Shown here: one piece after another, positions 44,450 through 51,881 of the stretch
Layout of the letters: each line of letters begins with the position of its first letter
Position numbering within the stretch: the first letter of the stretch is position 1
Source of the DNA: an uncultured Bacteroidales bacterium
Lineage (GTDB): Bacteria > Bacteroidota > Bacteroidia > Bacteroidales > P3
Length of the DNA: 54,332 bases
Reading direction: 5' to 3'
Assembly (NCBI GenBank): GCA_937901525.1
Contig: CALDHX010000072.1
Location: forward strand, 1-54,332
The notes under the pieces: generated by a model
Seen by the model: the letters and a program-made list of their open reading frames with translations, nothing else
Told to the model about the DNA's origin: nothing
Databases searched by the model: none
Made by a program: the position numbers and the translations under genes

Positions 44450-45322
44450 TTATTCTATTATTAACTCTTTTTGTGGATTGTCTTTCAAATCATAAACGTG
44501 ATTTCTCACAACTGCTGCCCATTCTTTATGAGAGCGTTCTTTTGTAAATGTTTCCCATTTTATTGGTTTACCAAATGTAATCTTTATAGTTTTTCCACTA
44601 TATCTAAACATTTCATCTGGCAAAAGTATCATTTCCAAATCAAATTTCATTCCAAAAAATCGTCTTATAGCGGATAATCTATAAAAACGTTTAGAATTTT
44701 TTCCTTCTATGTACACAGGCACAACTTCTCTTTGAAATTCTATCGCCTTTTTAACGAAAGTTTTTTTCCAAGGGAAGTCTTGAAACTTGCCATCAATGAT
44801 TTTTGATTCTGTTCCCGCAGGAAAAAACATCACACAGCTATCTGAACGAAAGGCATCATTCAAAACATCGTGGTTTGAAGAGTTTTTACCATATTTATTT
44901 ATAGGAACAAAAACATCTCGAAAGTTTGGCAAGGCACAAAGCATATCATTTACCGGGAAAAGAATGTCGCTGCGTTTTTCTCCTACAATATCTATCAACG
45001 CCATGCCATCTATGCTTCCTATTGGGTGATTTGCAACAAGTAAACTGCGAGAAGTGTAAGGTATATTCTCAGGATTTACAATCTCAATCTTTACCTTCAA
45101 GTAATCTTCCACTACATGCTTTGCAAATTGTGGCCCATCTAAATGACGTTGATTATATATTTCTTCGTTAATTCTATCTAAATGCAAGAGTTTCTTAAAC
45201 CATTTCATTACAAATTTTGGTATGCAACGAAGAAGTTTTTCATTCTTGCTTGCAATCATACGTTCTAAATTGATATGATCACGAGTTATAGATTCTACAT
45301 CAAATTCTTTCTTAGTAATCAT
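44450..45322 (-). CDS. glsA: O-acyltransferase, glycine-lipid synthase GlsA-like (PlsC family)
   Basis: 290 residues. Acyltransferase motif NHPIGSIDG (HX4D) near residue 113, FFPAGTES and a later VPVYIEG, as in the PlsC/LPLAT family. In Bacteroides GlsA adds a second fatty acid to the hydroxyl of the N-acyl glycine. First gene of the glsA-glsB-engB-pfkA run, with a TATTTTTG box and a triplicated 22-bp repeat upstream. Confidence 0.82.
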   Translation of the reverse strand: MITKKEFDVESITRDHINLERMIASKNEKLLRCIPKFVMKWFKKLLHLDRINEEIYNQRHLDGPQFAKHVVEDYLKVKIEIVNPENIPYTSRSLLVANHPIGSIDGMALIDIVGEKRSDILFPVNDMLCALPNFRDVFVPINKYGKNSSNHDVLNDAFRSDSCVMFFPAGTESKIIDGKFQDFPWKKTFVKKAIEFQREVVPVYIEGKNSKRFYRLSAIRRFFGMKFDLEMILLPDEMFRYSGKTIKITFGKPIKWETFTKERSHKEWAAVVRNHVYDLKDNPQKELIIE

Positions 45323-45344
45323 AGTTTTATTTTATAATAAACTG

Positions 45345-45352
45345 CAAAAATA
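45345..45352 (-). promoter_or_regulatory. -7 element TATTTTTG of glsA
   Basis: Minus-strand TAnnTTTG match 23 bp before the glsA ATG. Confidence 0.55.
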
Positions 45353-45402
45353 CAATTTTTTCCTTAGGAATTGAAAAGAAAAACATAGAAAACGAAATTT
45401 TT

Positions 45403-45468
45403 ATCTTGATTAAACTATCATTTTATCTTGATTAAACTACTATTTTATCTTGATTAAACTGCCATTTT
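45403..45468. repeat. Three tandem 22-bp repeats upstream of glsA
   Basis: ATCTTGATTAAACT starts at 45403, 45425 and 45447, exactly 22 bp apart, each followed by 4 variable bases and TTTT. A fourth truncated step (ATCTAAG) at 45469 falls in the 3' end of the aldehyde dehydrogenase gene. The array lies about 50-115 bp upstream of the glsA -7 box. Confidence 0.85.
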
Positions 45469-46834
45469 ATCTAAGAAAAAATTTCACTAATCTTTGTTTA
45501 AATAAGCTATATGGTGGATATTTGATATTAAATTCAAAATTTTTGTTTGTTTTTAATACCGATTTGTAATGAGAAAATGTATCAAAACTTTTTTTACCAT
45601 GATATGCTCCCATTCCGCTTTGTCCTATGCCTCCAAATTGCAAATTATGTGGTATAATGTGCATAATTGCATCATTTATACACGCTCCTCCGCTTGTTGT
45701 TGTTTTGATTATGTTTGTATTTTTCTTACCAAAATAATATAAAGCCAAAGGACGTGGTCGTTGATTGATGAATGTTATCACATTTTCTATGTCTTCAAAC
45801 TCTAAAACAGGTAATATTGGTCCGAAAATCTCTTCCTGCATAAGACTTGTTGTAAGATTATTTGGCTCTATCAATGTTGGAGAAATGTATTTTTCGGTTT
45901 CATTACTTTTTCCTCCAAAAAGTATTTTTCCTTGCGATAAAAGTTGTTGCAAACGCGCGAATTGTCTTTGATTTATCAATCTTCCATAATTCTCACTCTG
46001 CAAAGGATTTTCACCAAAAAACTCTTTTATATATTTTTTTAATAATTCAAGATACTCTTCTTTCACTTCTTTATGTACAAATAAATAATCGGGAGCTATA
46101 CATGTTTGACCGCAATTTATAAATTTACCTAAACATACTCTTTTTGCACATATTTCTAAATTAGAATCTTTATCTACAATCAAAGGTGATTTACCTCCTA
46201 ATTCAAATGTAGATGGTATTAAATTTTCACTACAAAGTTTATGTAAATATTGTGCTGTTTTGTAACTTCCGGTAAAGAATAGATGATTCACTCCTTGTTT
46301 TAAGATTTGGGCTATTAATTCTTTATTTCCATCTGTACAATAAATTTGCTTTTTATCAAAGTTCGAATTTATTAACTCTTGCAATAATTTATTTGTTTCA
46401 ATAGATTGAGAAGAAGGTGATAGAATTACTGTATTACCTGCTGCTATTGCACCTACTAAGGGTAGTAAACTTAGTTGAAAAGGATAATTCCAAGGAGAAA
46501 TTATAAGAATATTTCCCTTTGCTTGTGGATAAATAAAGGCCTTTGATGGAAAAAGCAAAATAGAAGAAGGTTTTCTACGTATTTTTGCCCACGATTTAAG
46601 ATGTTTTAAACAATAAGAAATTTCGGAAAGCACCATTCCTATTTCTGTCATATAAGCCTCAGAATGACTTTTATGCAAATCTACAAAAAGGGCTTGTTTT
46701 ATTTCACTTTCTTTGTTAGAAATCAAGTTTCGTAATCGTTTTAACAGCTCTATTCTTTCTGCAATTGGGATATTATTACAATGGTTTATGTAGTTTTTTT
46801 GTTTACTTAAAATATCTAATTTATTGTCTATCAT
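45467..46834 (-). CDS. Aldehyde dehydrogenase, class 3-like
   Basis: 455 residues from the ATG at 46834; the longer frame to 46945 would run through the promoters. The NAD(P)-binding and catalytic motifs are intact: SPWNYPF (Asn115), ELGGKSP (Glu211), nucleophile Cys245 in NCGQTC, and EEIFGPILPV. The length and the absence of an N-terminal extension match fatty/aromatic aldehyde dehydrogenases of the ALDH3 group. It oxidises an aldehyde to the acid; coniferyl- or fatty-aldehyde substrates are typical. TATCTTTG at 46850-46857 on the minus strand is its -7 box. Confidence 0.9.
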   Translation of the reverse strand: MIDNKLDILSKQKNYINHCNNIPIAERIELLKRLRNLISNKESEIKQALFVDLHKSHSEAYMTEIGMVLSEISYCLKHLKSWAKIRRKPSSILLFPSKAFIYPQAKGNILIISPWNYPFQLSLLPLVGAIAAGNTVILSPSSQSIETNKLLQELINSNFDKKQIYCTDGNKELIAQILKQGVNHLFFTGSYKTAQYLHKLCSENLIPSTFELGGKSPLIVDKDSNLEICAKRVCLGKFINCGQTCIAPDYLFVHKEVKEEYLELLKKYIKEFFGENPLQSENYGRLINQRQFARLQQLLSQGKILFGGKSNETEKYISPTLIEPNNLTTSLMQEEIFGPILPVLEFEDIENVITFINQRPRPLALYYFGKKNTNIIKTTTSGGACINDAIMHIIPHNLQFGGIGQSGMGAYHGKKSFDTFSHYKSVLKTNKNFEFNIKYPPYSLFKQRLVKFFLR

Positions 46835-46849
46835 AAAAATATTTTTGAG

Positions 46850-46887
46850 CAAAGATAGCAAAATAAAGAAAAAAAGTAGTAATTTTG
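46850..46887. promoter_or_regulatory. Divergent -7 elements of the aldehyde dehydrogenase gene and rpsA
   Basis: TATCTTTG on the minus strand (46850-46857) and TAATTTTG on the plus strand (46880-46887). The rpsA box implies a leader of about 110 nt. Confidence 0.5.
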
Positions 46888-46970
46888 CACGCGATTTTTG
46901 AAAAGTAGCATTTTGCTTACCCAAAAAGTGAAAATCAGAAATCATATTTTTAATTAATTAAAGTTTAACC

Positions 46971-46984
46971 GCTCGGTAAGGAGC
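46971..46984 (+). promoter_or_regulatory. Small hairpin with AAGGAG in the rpsA leader
   Basis: GCTC-GGTAAG-GAGC forms a 4-bp stem at 46971-46984, and AAGGAG (46979-46984) is Shine-Dalgarno-like but 22 bp from the ATG, too far for direct use. Leader structure could serve S1 autoregulation. Confidence 0.3.
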
Positions 46985-47006
46985 AAATTAAAAGAAAATC
47001 TTTATA

Positions 47007-48776
47007 ATGAGAGATTTAAAAAACGTTCAACCATTGGCTGATTTTGATTGGAATACAGTAGGAGAACAAGAATTTAGCTATTCTGCTGAACAACACCAAG
47101 AAATGACAGCAGCTTACGACAAAACTTTCAATCAAATCGGCGATCAACAAGTTGTAGAAGGTATTATTGTTGCAAAAGACAACAGAGAAGTAATTGTAAA
47201 CATCGGATTTAAATCTGACGGAGTTATTCCTTTGTCAGAATTTCGTTACAATCCTGATTTAAAAGTTGGCGACAAAATAGAAGTTTTCGTTGTACAAAAA
47301 GAAGATGCAGGCGGACAACTTATCCTTTCTCATAAAAACGCAAGAATACTTAAATCTTGGGACAGAGTTAATGAAGCATTTGACTCACAAGAAATCATTA
47401 ACGGATACGTTAAGAGCAGAACAAAAGGAGGTCTTATCGTTGATGTATTTGGTATAGAAGCATTCTTACCAGGAAGTCAAATAGATGTTAAGCCAATTAG
47501 AGACTATGATGTATTCGTTGACAAAGTAATGGAATTCAAAGTTGTGAAAATCAACCACGAATACAAAAATGTTGTAGTTTCTCACAAAGCATTAATCGAA
47601 GATGAAATAGAAGCTCAAAAAGCAGAAATCATCGCTCGTTTAGAAAAAGGACAAGTATTAGAAGGAATAGTTAAGAATATAACTTCATACGGTGTATTCA
47701 TTGACCTTGGTGGTGTTGATGGATTAATCCACATCACAGATCTTTCTTGGGGAAGAATCAATCACCCTAACGAAATCGTACAATTAGATGAAAAAATCAA
47801 AGTTGTTATCCTTGATTTCGATGAAACAAAGAAGAGAATTGCATTAGGTTTAAAACAATTAACTCCTCACCCATGGGATGGTTTAGATGCTGACTTAAAA
47901 GTTGGTGATAGAACAAAAGGAAAAGTAGTTGTTTTAGCAGATTATGGTGCATTTGTTGAAATAGTTCCTGGTGTAGAAGGTTTAATCCACGTTACAGAAA
48001 TGTCTTGGAGCCAACACCTAAGAACAGCTCACGACTTCTTAAAGATAGGTGATGAAGTAGAAGCAGTTATCTTAACATTAGATAGAGAAGAAAGAAAAAT
48101 GTCTTTGGGTATCAAACAACTTATACCAGATCCATGGACAAATATTTCTGAAAAATATCCTGTAGGAAGCAAACACACTGCAACAGTAAGACACTTTACT
48201 AACTTTGGAATTTTTGTTGAATTAGAAGAAGGAGTAGATGGCTTAATCCACATCTCTGACCTTTCTTGGAGCAAAAAAATCAAACACCCAGCAGAATTTG
48301 CTAAAGTAGGACAAACATTAGAAGTAGTAGTTTTAGAAGTAGATGCTGACAACAGAAGATTAAGCTTAGGACACAAACAATTAGAAGAAAATCCTTGGGA
48401 CGTATTTGAAAGCATATTTACTTTAAACTCTATCCACGAAGGAACAGTTATGAATGTAAATGAAAAAGGTGGTGCAGTAATTTCATTACCTTATGGTGTT
48501 GAAGGATTCGCTCCTAAATCTCATTTACAAAAAGAAGATAAAACTATTGCTAAGGGAGATGAAAAATTACAATTCAAAGTAATTGAATTCTCAAAAGAAA
48601 ACAAAAAAATAGTTGTTTCACACCTTAGAACTTGGCAAGCAGAAGAACCAAAAAGAGATGAAAAAAATGAAGCTTCATCTGTAAAGAAAATCAATGAAGG
48701 TTTAGAAAAAACAACTCTTGGCGACTTAGAAGTTTTAGCTACTTTAAAAGAAGAAATGGAAAAAAACGAAAAATAA
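47007..48776 (+). CDS. rpsA: 30S ribosomal protein S1
   Basis: 589 residues with six S1 RNA-binding domains in a row (beginning VEGIIVAKDNREVIVNIGF; repeats such as GIVKNITSYGVFIDLGGVDGLIHITDLSW). It binds mRNA on the small subunit and unwinds leaders, important in a group without Shine-Dalgarno sequences. The long leader and own terminator suggest a single-gene transcript. Confidence 0.96.
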   Translation: MRDLKNVQPLADFDWNTVGEQEFSYSAEQHQEMTAAYDKTFNQIGDQQVVEGIIVAKDNREVIVNIGFKSDGVIPLSEFRYNPDLKVGDKIEVFVVQKEDAGGQLILSHKNARILKSWDRVNEAFDSQEIINGYVKSRTKGGLIVDVFGIEAFLPGSQIDVKPIRDYDVFVDKVMEFKVVKINHEYKNVVVSHKALIEDEIEAQKAEIIARLEKGQVLEGIVKNITSYGVFIDLGGVDGLIHITDLSWGRINHPNEIVQLDEKIKVVILDFDETKKRIALGLKQLTPHPWDGLDADLKVGDRTKGKVVVLADYGAFVEIVPGVEGLIHVTEMSWSQHLRTAHDFLKIGDEVEAVILTLDREERKMSLGIKQLIPDPWTNISEKYPVGSKHTATVRHFTNFGIFVELEEGVDGLIHISDLSWSKKIKHPAEFAKVGQTLEVVVLEVDADNRRLSLGHKQLEENPWDVFESIFTLNSIHEGTVMNVNEKGGAVISLPYGVEGFAPKSHLQKEDKTIAKGDEKLQFKVIEFSKENKKIVVSHLRTWQAEEPKRDEKNEASSVKKINEGLEKTTLGDLEVLATLKEEMEKNEK

Positions 48777-48808
48777 TCGTTGAATAAAGTTTTCTTTTAA
48801 ATAAAAAA

Positions 48809-48840
48809 GGACGTTCAATAATTGAGCGTTCTTTTTTTTT
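48809..48840 (+). terminator. Intrinsic terminator of rpsA
   Basis: GGACGTTCAAT (48809-48819) pairs with ATTGAGCGTTC (48821-48831), with two G-U pairs, followed by nine T. It ends 32 bp after the rpsA stop begins. Confidence 0.8.
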
Positions 48841-48857
48841 GTTTAAAAAATATTGAT

Positions 48858-48865
48858 TACCTTTG
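48858..48865 (+). promoter_or_regulatory. -7 element TACCTTTG of the GWxTD gene
   Basis: TAnnTTTG match 26 bp before the ATG at 48892. It supports that start over an upstream in-frame ATG at 48853. Confidence 0.5.
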
Positions 48866-48891
48866 CAATTGCAATAAAAAAACAATTTAAT

Positions 48892-50373
48892 ATGAAGAAA
48901 ATAATCGTTTTATTTCTAATTGCCTTGCCATATATCTTATCGGCACAAGGCTTAAATGCCATTTATTCATTCTACACTTTTCACTCTCAAACAGGAAACT
49001 ATGTAGAATTATGCACATCTATTGATTTAAACAGCGTAATTTTCAACAAAGAAAAAGCAGAAGTTGAATTAACAACACTTATTTGTAAGGCTGAAAACAC
49101 CGAAGAAATAGTTTATGTTGATAAAAGAAACATAAAATCAGAAACAAAAGAAGCAAACAATCAAATGATGTTAGACATACAAAGAGCAAAATTAGACAAT
49201 GGTAATTATGTTCTTTATCTATCATTCAAAGACAAAAACTCCACACAAGCAGCCTTAGAAGTAAAAGATGTCATTAGAATGAATTATTCTGAAAAAGAAT
49301 TAACTCTATCGGACATTCAAATAATAAACAAACCTATAAAATCAAATCAACAAGCCGTTAATGTAAAAAATGGTTACATAGTAGAACCTTATATGTTTGA
49401 TGCAATAGCTAAGGATAATAATACATTGAATTATTATGTGGAAATATACAATGCAGACAAATATTTCGGAGCTGATAGTCTTTATGCTCTTACAACTGTA
49501 ATTGAAAGCTATTCAACAAATAGAAAAGTTGATGGAGTTATGAGAGCCGAAAGAATGAAAGCAAAACCAACTTCTGTAATAATTGGAAACATTGACTTAT
49601 CCGAATTAGAAGAAGGAAGCTATTACTTAACAATAGAGGTAAGAGATGCAAATAATATCCTACATGCTTACAAGAAAGAAGCCTTTTTTAAGGAAAGTGA
49701 TAAAAAACCAACTTTTGACCAAATAGGAATTCCAAAAGACGCCTTTGTTTTCCAACTTTCAGACAAAGAATTAGATGAAAACATAGAAGTTCTATATCCA
49801 ATTGCCACAGATCACGTAAGAGATTTCATTAATAACGATTTAAAAAACAGCTCTAAGGAAGTGAAATTATATTTCTTATATTCATTTTGGCAAGCAAGAA
49901 ATGCAGATAATCCTGAAAAAGAATGGCAAGAATATAGAAATCGTTTAGATTACGTAAACAAAAAATTCACAACCAACATCAAAAAAGGTTACGAAACAGA
50001 TATGGGACGTATTTACTTAGTATATGGTCCACCATCAAACATAATAGACGAAAAATTTAAAGGTTCAAGTGGTTTTAAACGCAGAACACGTGCCGATTAT
50101 GAAGCAACCCCCGAATTAGAACGCGACAATCCGGATGGAGTTGTTTACTTACCTTACCAAATGTGGAGATACGACCACACTCCTTTTGGAGAATCAAATA
50201 GAACTTTCGTATTCTATGCTCCACAAAACGATATGGCAGAATATTTCCTACTTCACTCCAACGTAAGAGGTGAAAAACAAGATATGTATTGGGAAAGTGT
50301 ACTTTCAAGATATACTTTACCAGAAGGAGTTGAAGGAGACGCAGGCATACAATTCAGAAAAGGGCATCTATAA
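48892..50373 (+). CDS. GWxTD-domain secreted protein
   Basis: 493 residues from the ATG at 48892, where a normal signal peptide begins (cleavage after ILSAQ). The C-terminal GWxTD domain (about 350-490) is recognisable from the motif, here GYETDMGRIYLVYGPPSNI, and YQMWRYDHTPFG. The N-terminal two thirds are beta-sandwich-like. The family is widespread in Bacteroidota; its function is not known. It ends in TAATG, sharing one base with the next gene. Confidence 0.85.
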   Translation: MKKIIVLFLIALPYILSAQGLNAIYSFYTFHSQTGNYVELCTSIDLNSVIFNKEKAEVELTTLICKAENTEEIVYVDKRNIKSETKEANNQMMLDIQRAKLDNGNYVLYLSFKDKNSTQAALEVKDVIRMNYSEKELTLSDIQIINKPIKSNQQAVNVKNGYIVEPYMFDAIAKDNNTLNYYVEIYNADKYFGADSLYALTTVIESYSTNRKVDGVMRAERMKAKPTSVIIGNIDLSELEEGSYYLTIEVRDANNILHAYKKEAFFKESDKKPTFDQIGIPKDAFVFQLSDKELDENIEVLYPIATDHVRDFINNDLKNSSKEVKLYFLYSFWQARNADNPEKEWQEYRNRLDYVNKKFTTNIKKGYETDMGRIYLVYGPPSNIIDEKFKGSSGFKRRTRADYEATPELERDNPDGVVYLPYQMWRYDHTPFGESNRTFVFYAPQNDMAEYFLLHSNVRGEKQDMYWESVLSRYTLPEGVEGDAGIQFRKGHL

Positions 50374-51377
50374 TGCAATCAGAATTAGCAATAGTCATAC
50401 TTAACTACAACACTTGCCACTTATTAAACACTTATTTGCCATCTGTTGTAAAATATTCTGAGGGTCATAGAATAATATTTGTAGATAACGCTTCAAAAGA
50501 CGATTCCGTAAATTTTGTAAAACGAGTTTTTCCGCAAATAGAAGTAATTCAGTTAGAAGAAAATTTCGGATTCACCGGTGGATACAATAGAGCGTTAAAA
50601 CAAATTGATGCAAAATATTATTGTTTATTAAACACAGATGTAGAAGTAACTCAAGGCTGGATTGAACCGATAATAAACCTTATGCAAAGCGATGAAAAAA
50701 TTGCAGTTTGTCAGCCAAAGTTACTTTCTTATACCGAAAAAAATAAATTTGAATACGCAGGGGCAGCCGGAGGTTTTATTGATTATCTCGGCTACCCCTT
50801 TTGCGTAGGCAGAATTTTCGATAAAATAGAAGAAGACAAAGGACAATATGACCAAATAAGAGAAATATTTTGGGCAAGTGGTGCAGCATTTTTCATAAAA
50901 AGCGAATTATATCATCAATTTGGTGGATTAGATGAAAATTACTTTGCTCACTTTGAAGAAATTGACCTTTGTTGGAGATTAAAAAACGAAGGATACAAAA
51001 TTTATTGCAACCCCAACTCAACAGTCTATCACTTAGGGGGTGGAACCTTAAACAAAACATCTCCTTTCAAGACCTATCTTAATTTCAGAAACAGTTTACT
51101 AACCTTATACAAAAACTTACCTCAAAATAAGGTAGATTCCATTTTAAGAAAAAGAAAAATCTTGGATTTCGTTGCAGCCTTAACTTTCTTGCTTAAAAGA
51201 AATGGCGAATTTTCAAGCGTAATAAAAGCATATAAAGACTTCAAAAAAATGAAATCTCAATATAAAAAAAGCACAGTTGAAACATATCCTACTTGTGTTT
51301 TTCAAAAGAGTATAGTGATTCAAAATAAGGTAAAATTAAAACAAAGATTTTTTGAAATAAATCAAAGAAAAAAATAA
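50373..51377 (+). CDS. GT2 glycosyltransferase (rhamnosyltransferase-like)
   Basis: 334 residues: LAIVILNYNTCHLL, FVDNASKDDS, ENFGFTGGYNRA, LLNTDVEV, and the downstream FWASGAAFFIKSELY, then HFEEIDLCWRLKNEGYKIYCNP, the WbbL/rhamnosyltransferase-like pattern. It adds a sugar to a surface glycan; the donor is not known. The last 11 codons come from a 21-bp-period A-tract array that continues past the stop codon, so the C-terminal tail (QRFFEINQRKK) probably has no conserved function. Confidence 0.87.
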   Translation: MQSELAIVILNYNTCHLLNTYLPSVVKYSEGHRIIFVDNASKDDSVNFVKRVFPQIEVIQLEENFGFTGGYNRALKQIDAKYYCLLNTDVEVTQGWIEPIINLMQSDEKIAVCQPKLLSYTEKNKFEYAGAAGGFIDYLGYPFCVGRIFDKIEEDKGQYDQIREIFWASGAAFFIKSELYHQFGGLDENYFAHFEEIDLCWRLKNEGYKIYCNPNSTVYHLGGGTLNKTSPFKTYLNFRNSLLTLYKNLPQNKVDSILRKRKILDFVAALTFLLKRNGEFSSVIKAYKDFKKMKSQYKKSTVETYPTCVFQKSIVIQNKVKLKQRFFEINQRKK

Positions 51378-51430
51378 AAAAAGTAAAGAAAAAATTTAAA
51401 AAATCAAAGAAAAATTTTTCAAAGAAATAA
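51342..51430 (+). repeat. 21-bp period CAAAG/A-tract array running out of a gene into tadA leader
   Basis: CAAAG (once TAAAG) begins at 51342, 51363, 51384 and 51405, exactly 21 bp apart; an extra copy at 51420 is 15 bp on. The first unit and part of the second code for the glycosyltransferase C-terminus; the rest fills the gap up to the tadA ATG at 51431. Confidence 0.85.
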
Positions 51431-51877
51431 ATGGCTATTTTAGAATACGACGATACTTATTTTATGCAAAAAGCTTACGATTTGGCTCTTTGTGCTTTTG
51501 AGGAAGAAGAAGTGCCTGTTGGAGCTGTAATCGTATGTAAAGATAAGATTATCGCATCTGCCTACAACCAAACCGAGAAACTAAACGACCCAACTGCACA
51601 TGCTGAAATGCAAGCAATCACTTGTGCAACCGATGCATTAGGAGGGAAATATCTTAACGACTGTACGCTTTATGTAACCTTAGAACCTTGCATTATGTGT
51701 GCGGGAGCGTTGTATTGGTCGCAGATTGGGAGAGTTGTTTATGGAGCAAAAGACGAGAAACGAGGAGCATCAAGACTTCAAGAAAACATATATCACCCTA
51801 AAACACAAATTACCTCAGGCATTATGGAAGAAGAATGCTCCAAATTATTAAAAGATTTTTTTAAGAAAAAGAGATGA
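51431..51877 (+). CDS. tadA: tRNA-specific adenosine deaminase
   Basis: 148 residues. Zinc site of the cytidine-deaminase fold: His57-Ala-Glu59 in TAHAEM, and Cys87/Cys90 in EPCIMC. It converts A34 to inosine in the tRNA-Arg(ACG) anticodon. Its start directly abuts an A-rich repeat array, with no Shine-Dalgarno. The next gene starts 4 bp after its stop. Confidence 0.95.
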   Translation: MAILEYDDTYFMQKAYDLALCAFEEEEVPVGAVIVCKDKIIASAYNQTEKLNDPTAHAEMQAITCATDALGGKYLNDCTLYVTLEPCIMCAGALYWSQIGRVVYGAKDEKRGASRLQENIYHPKTQITSGIMEEECSKLLKDFFKKKR

Positions 51878-51881
51878 TTCA

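Noticed and set aside
45403..45468. Possible CRISPR or attachment site at the 22-bp repeats
   Set aside because: Repeats are directly tandem without spacers and no integrase or cas gene is near; regulator sites are likelier.
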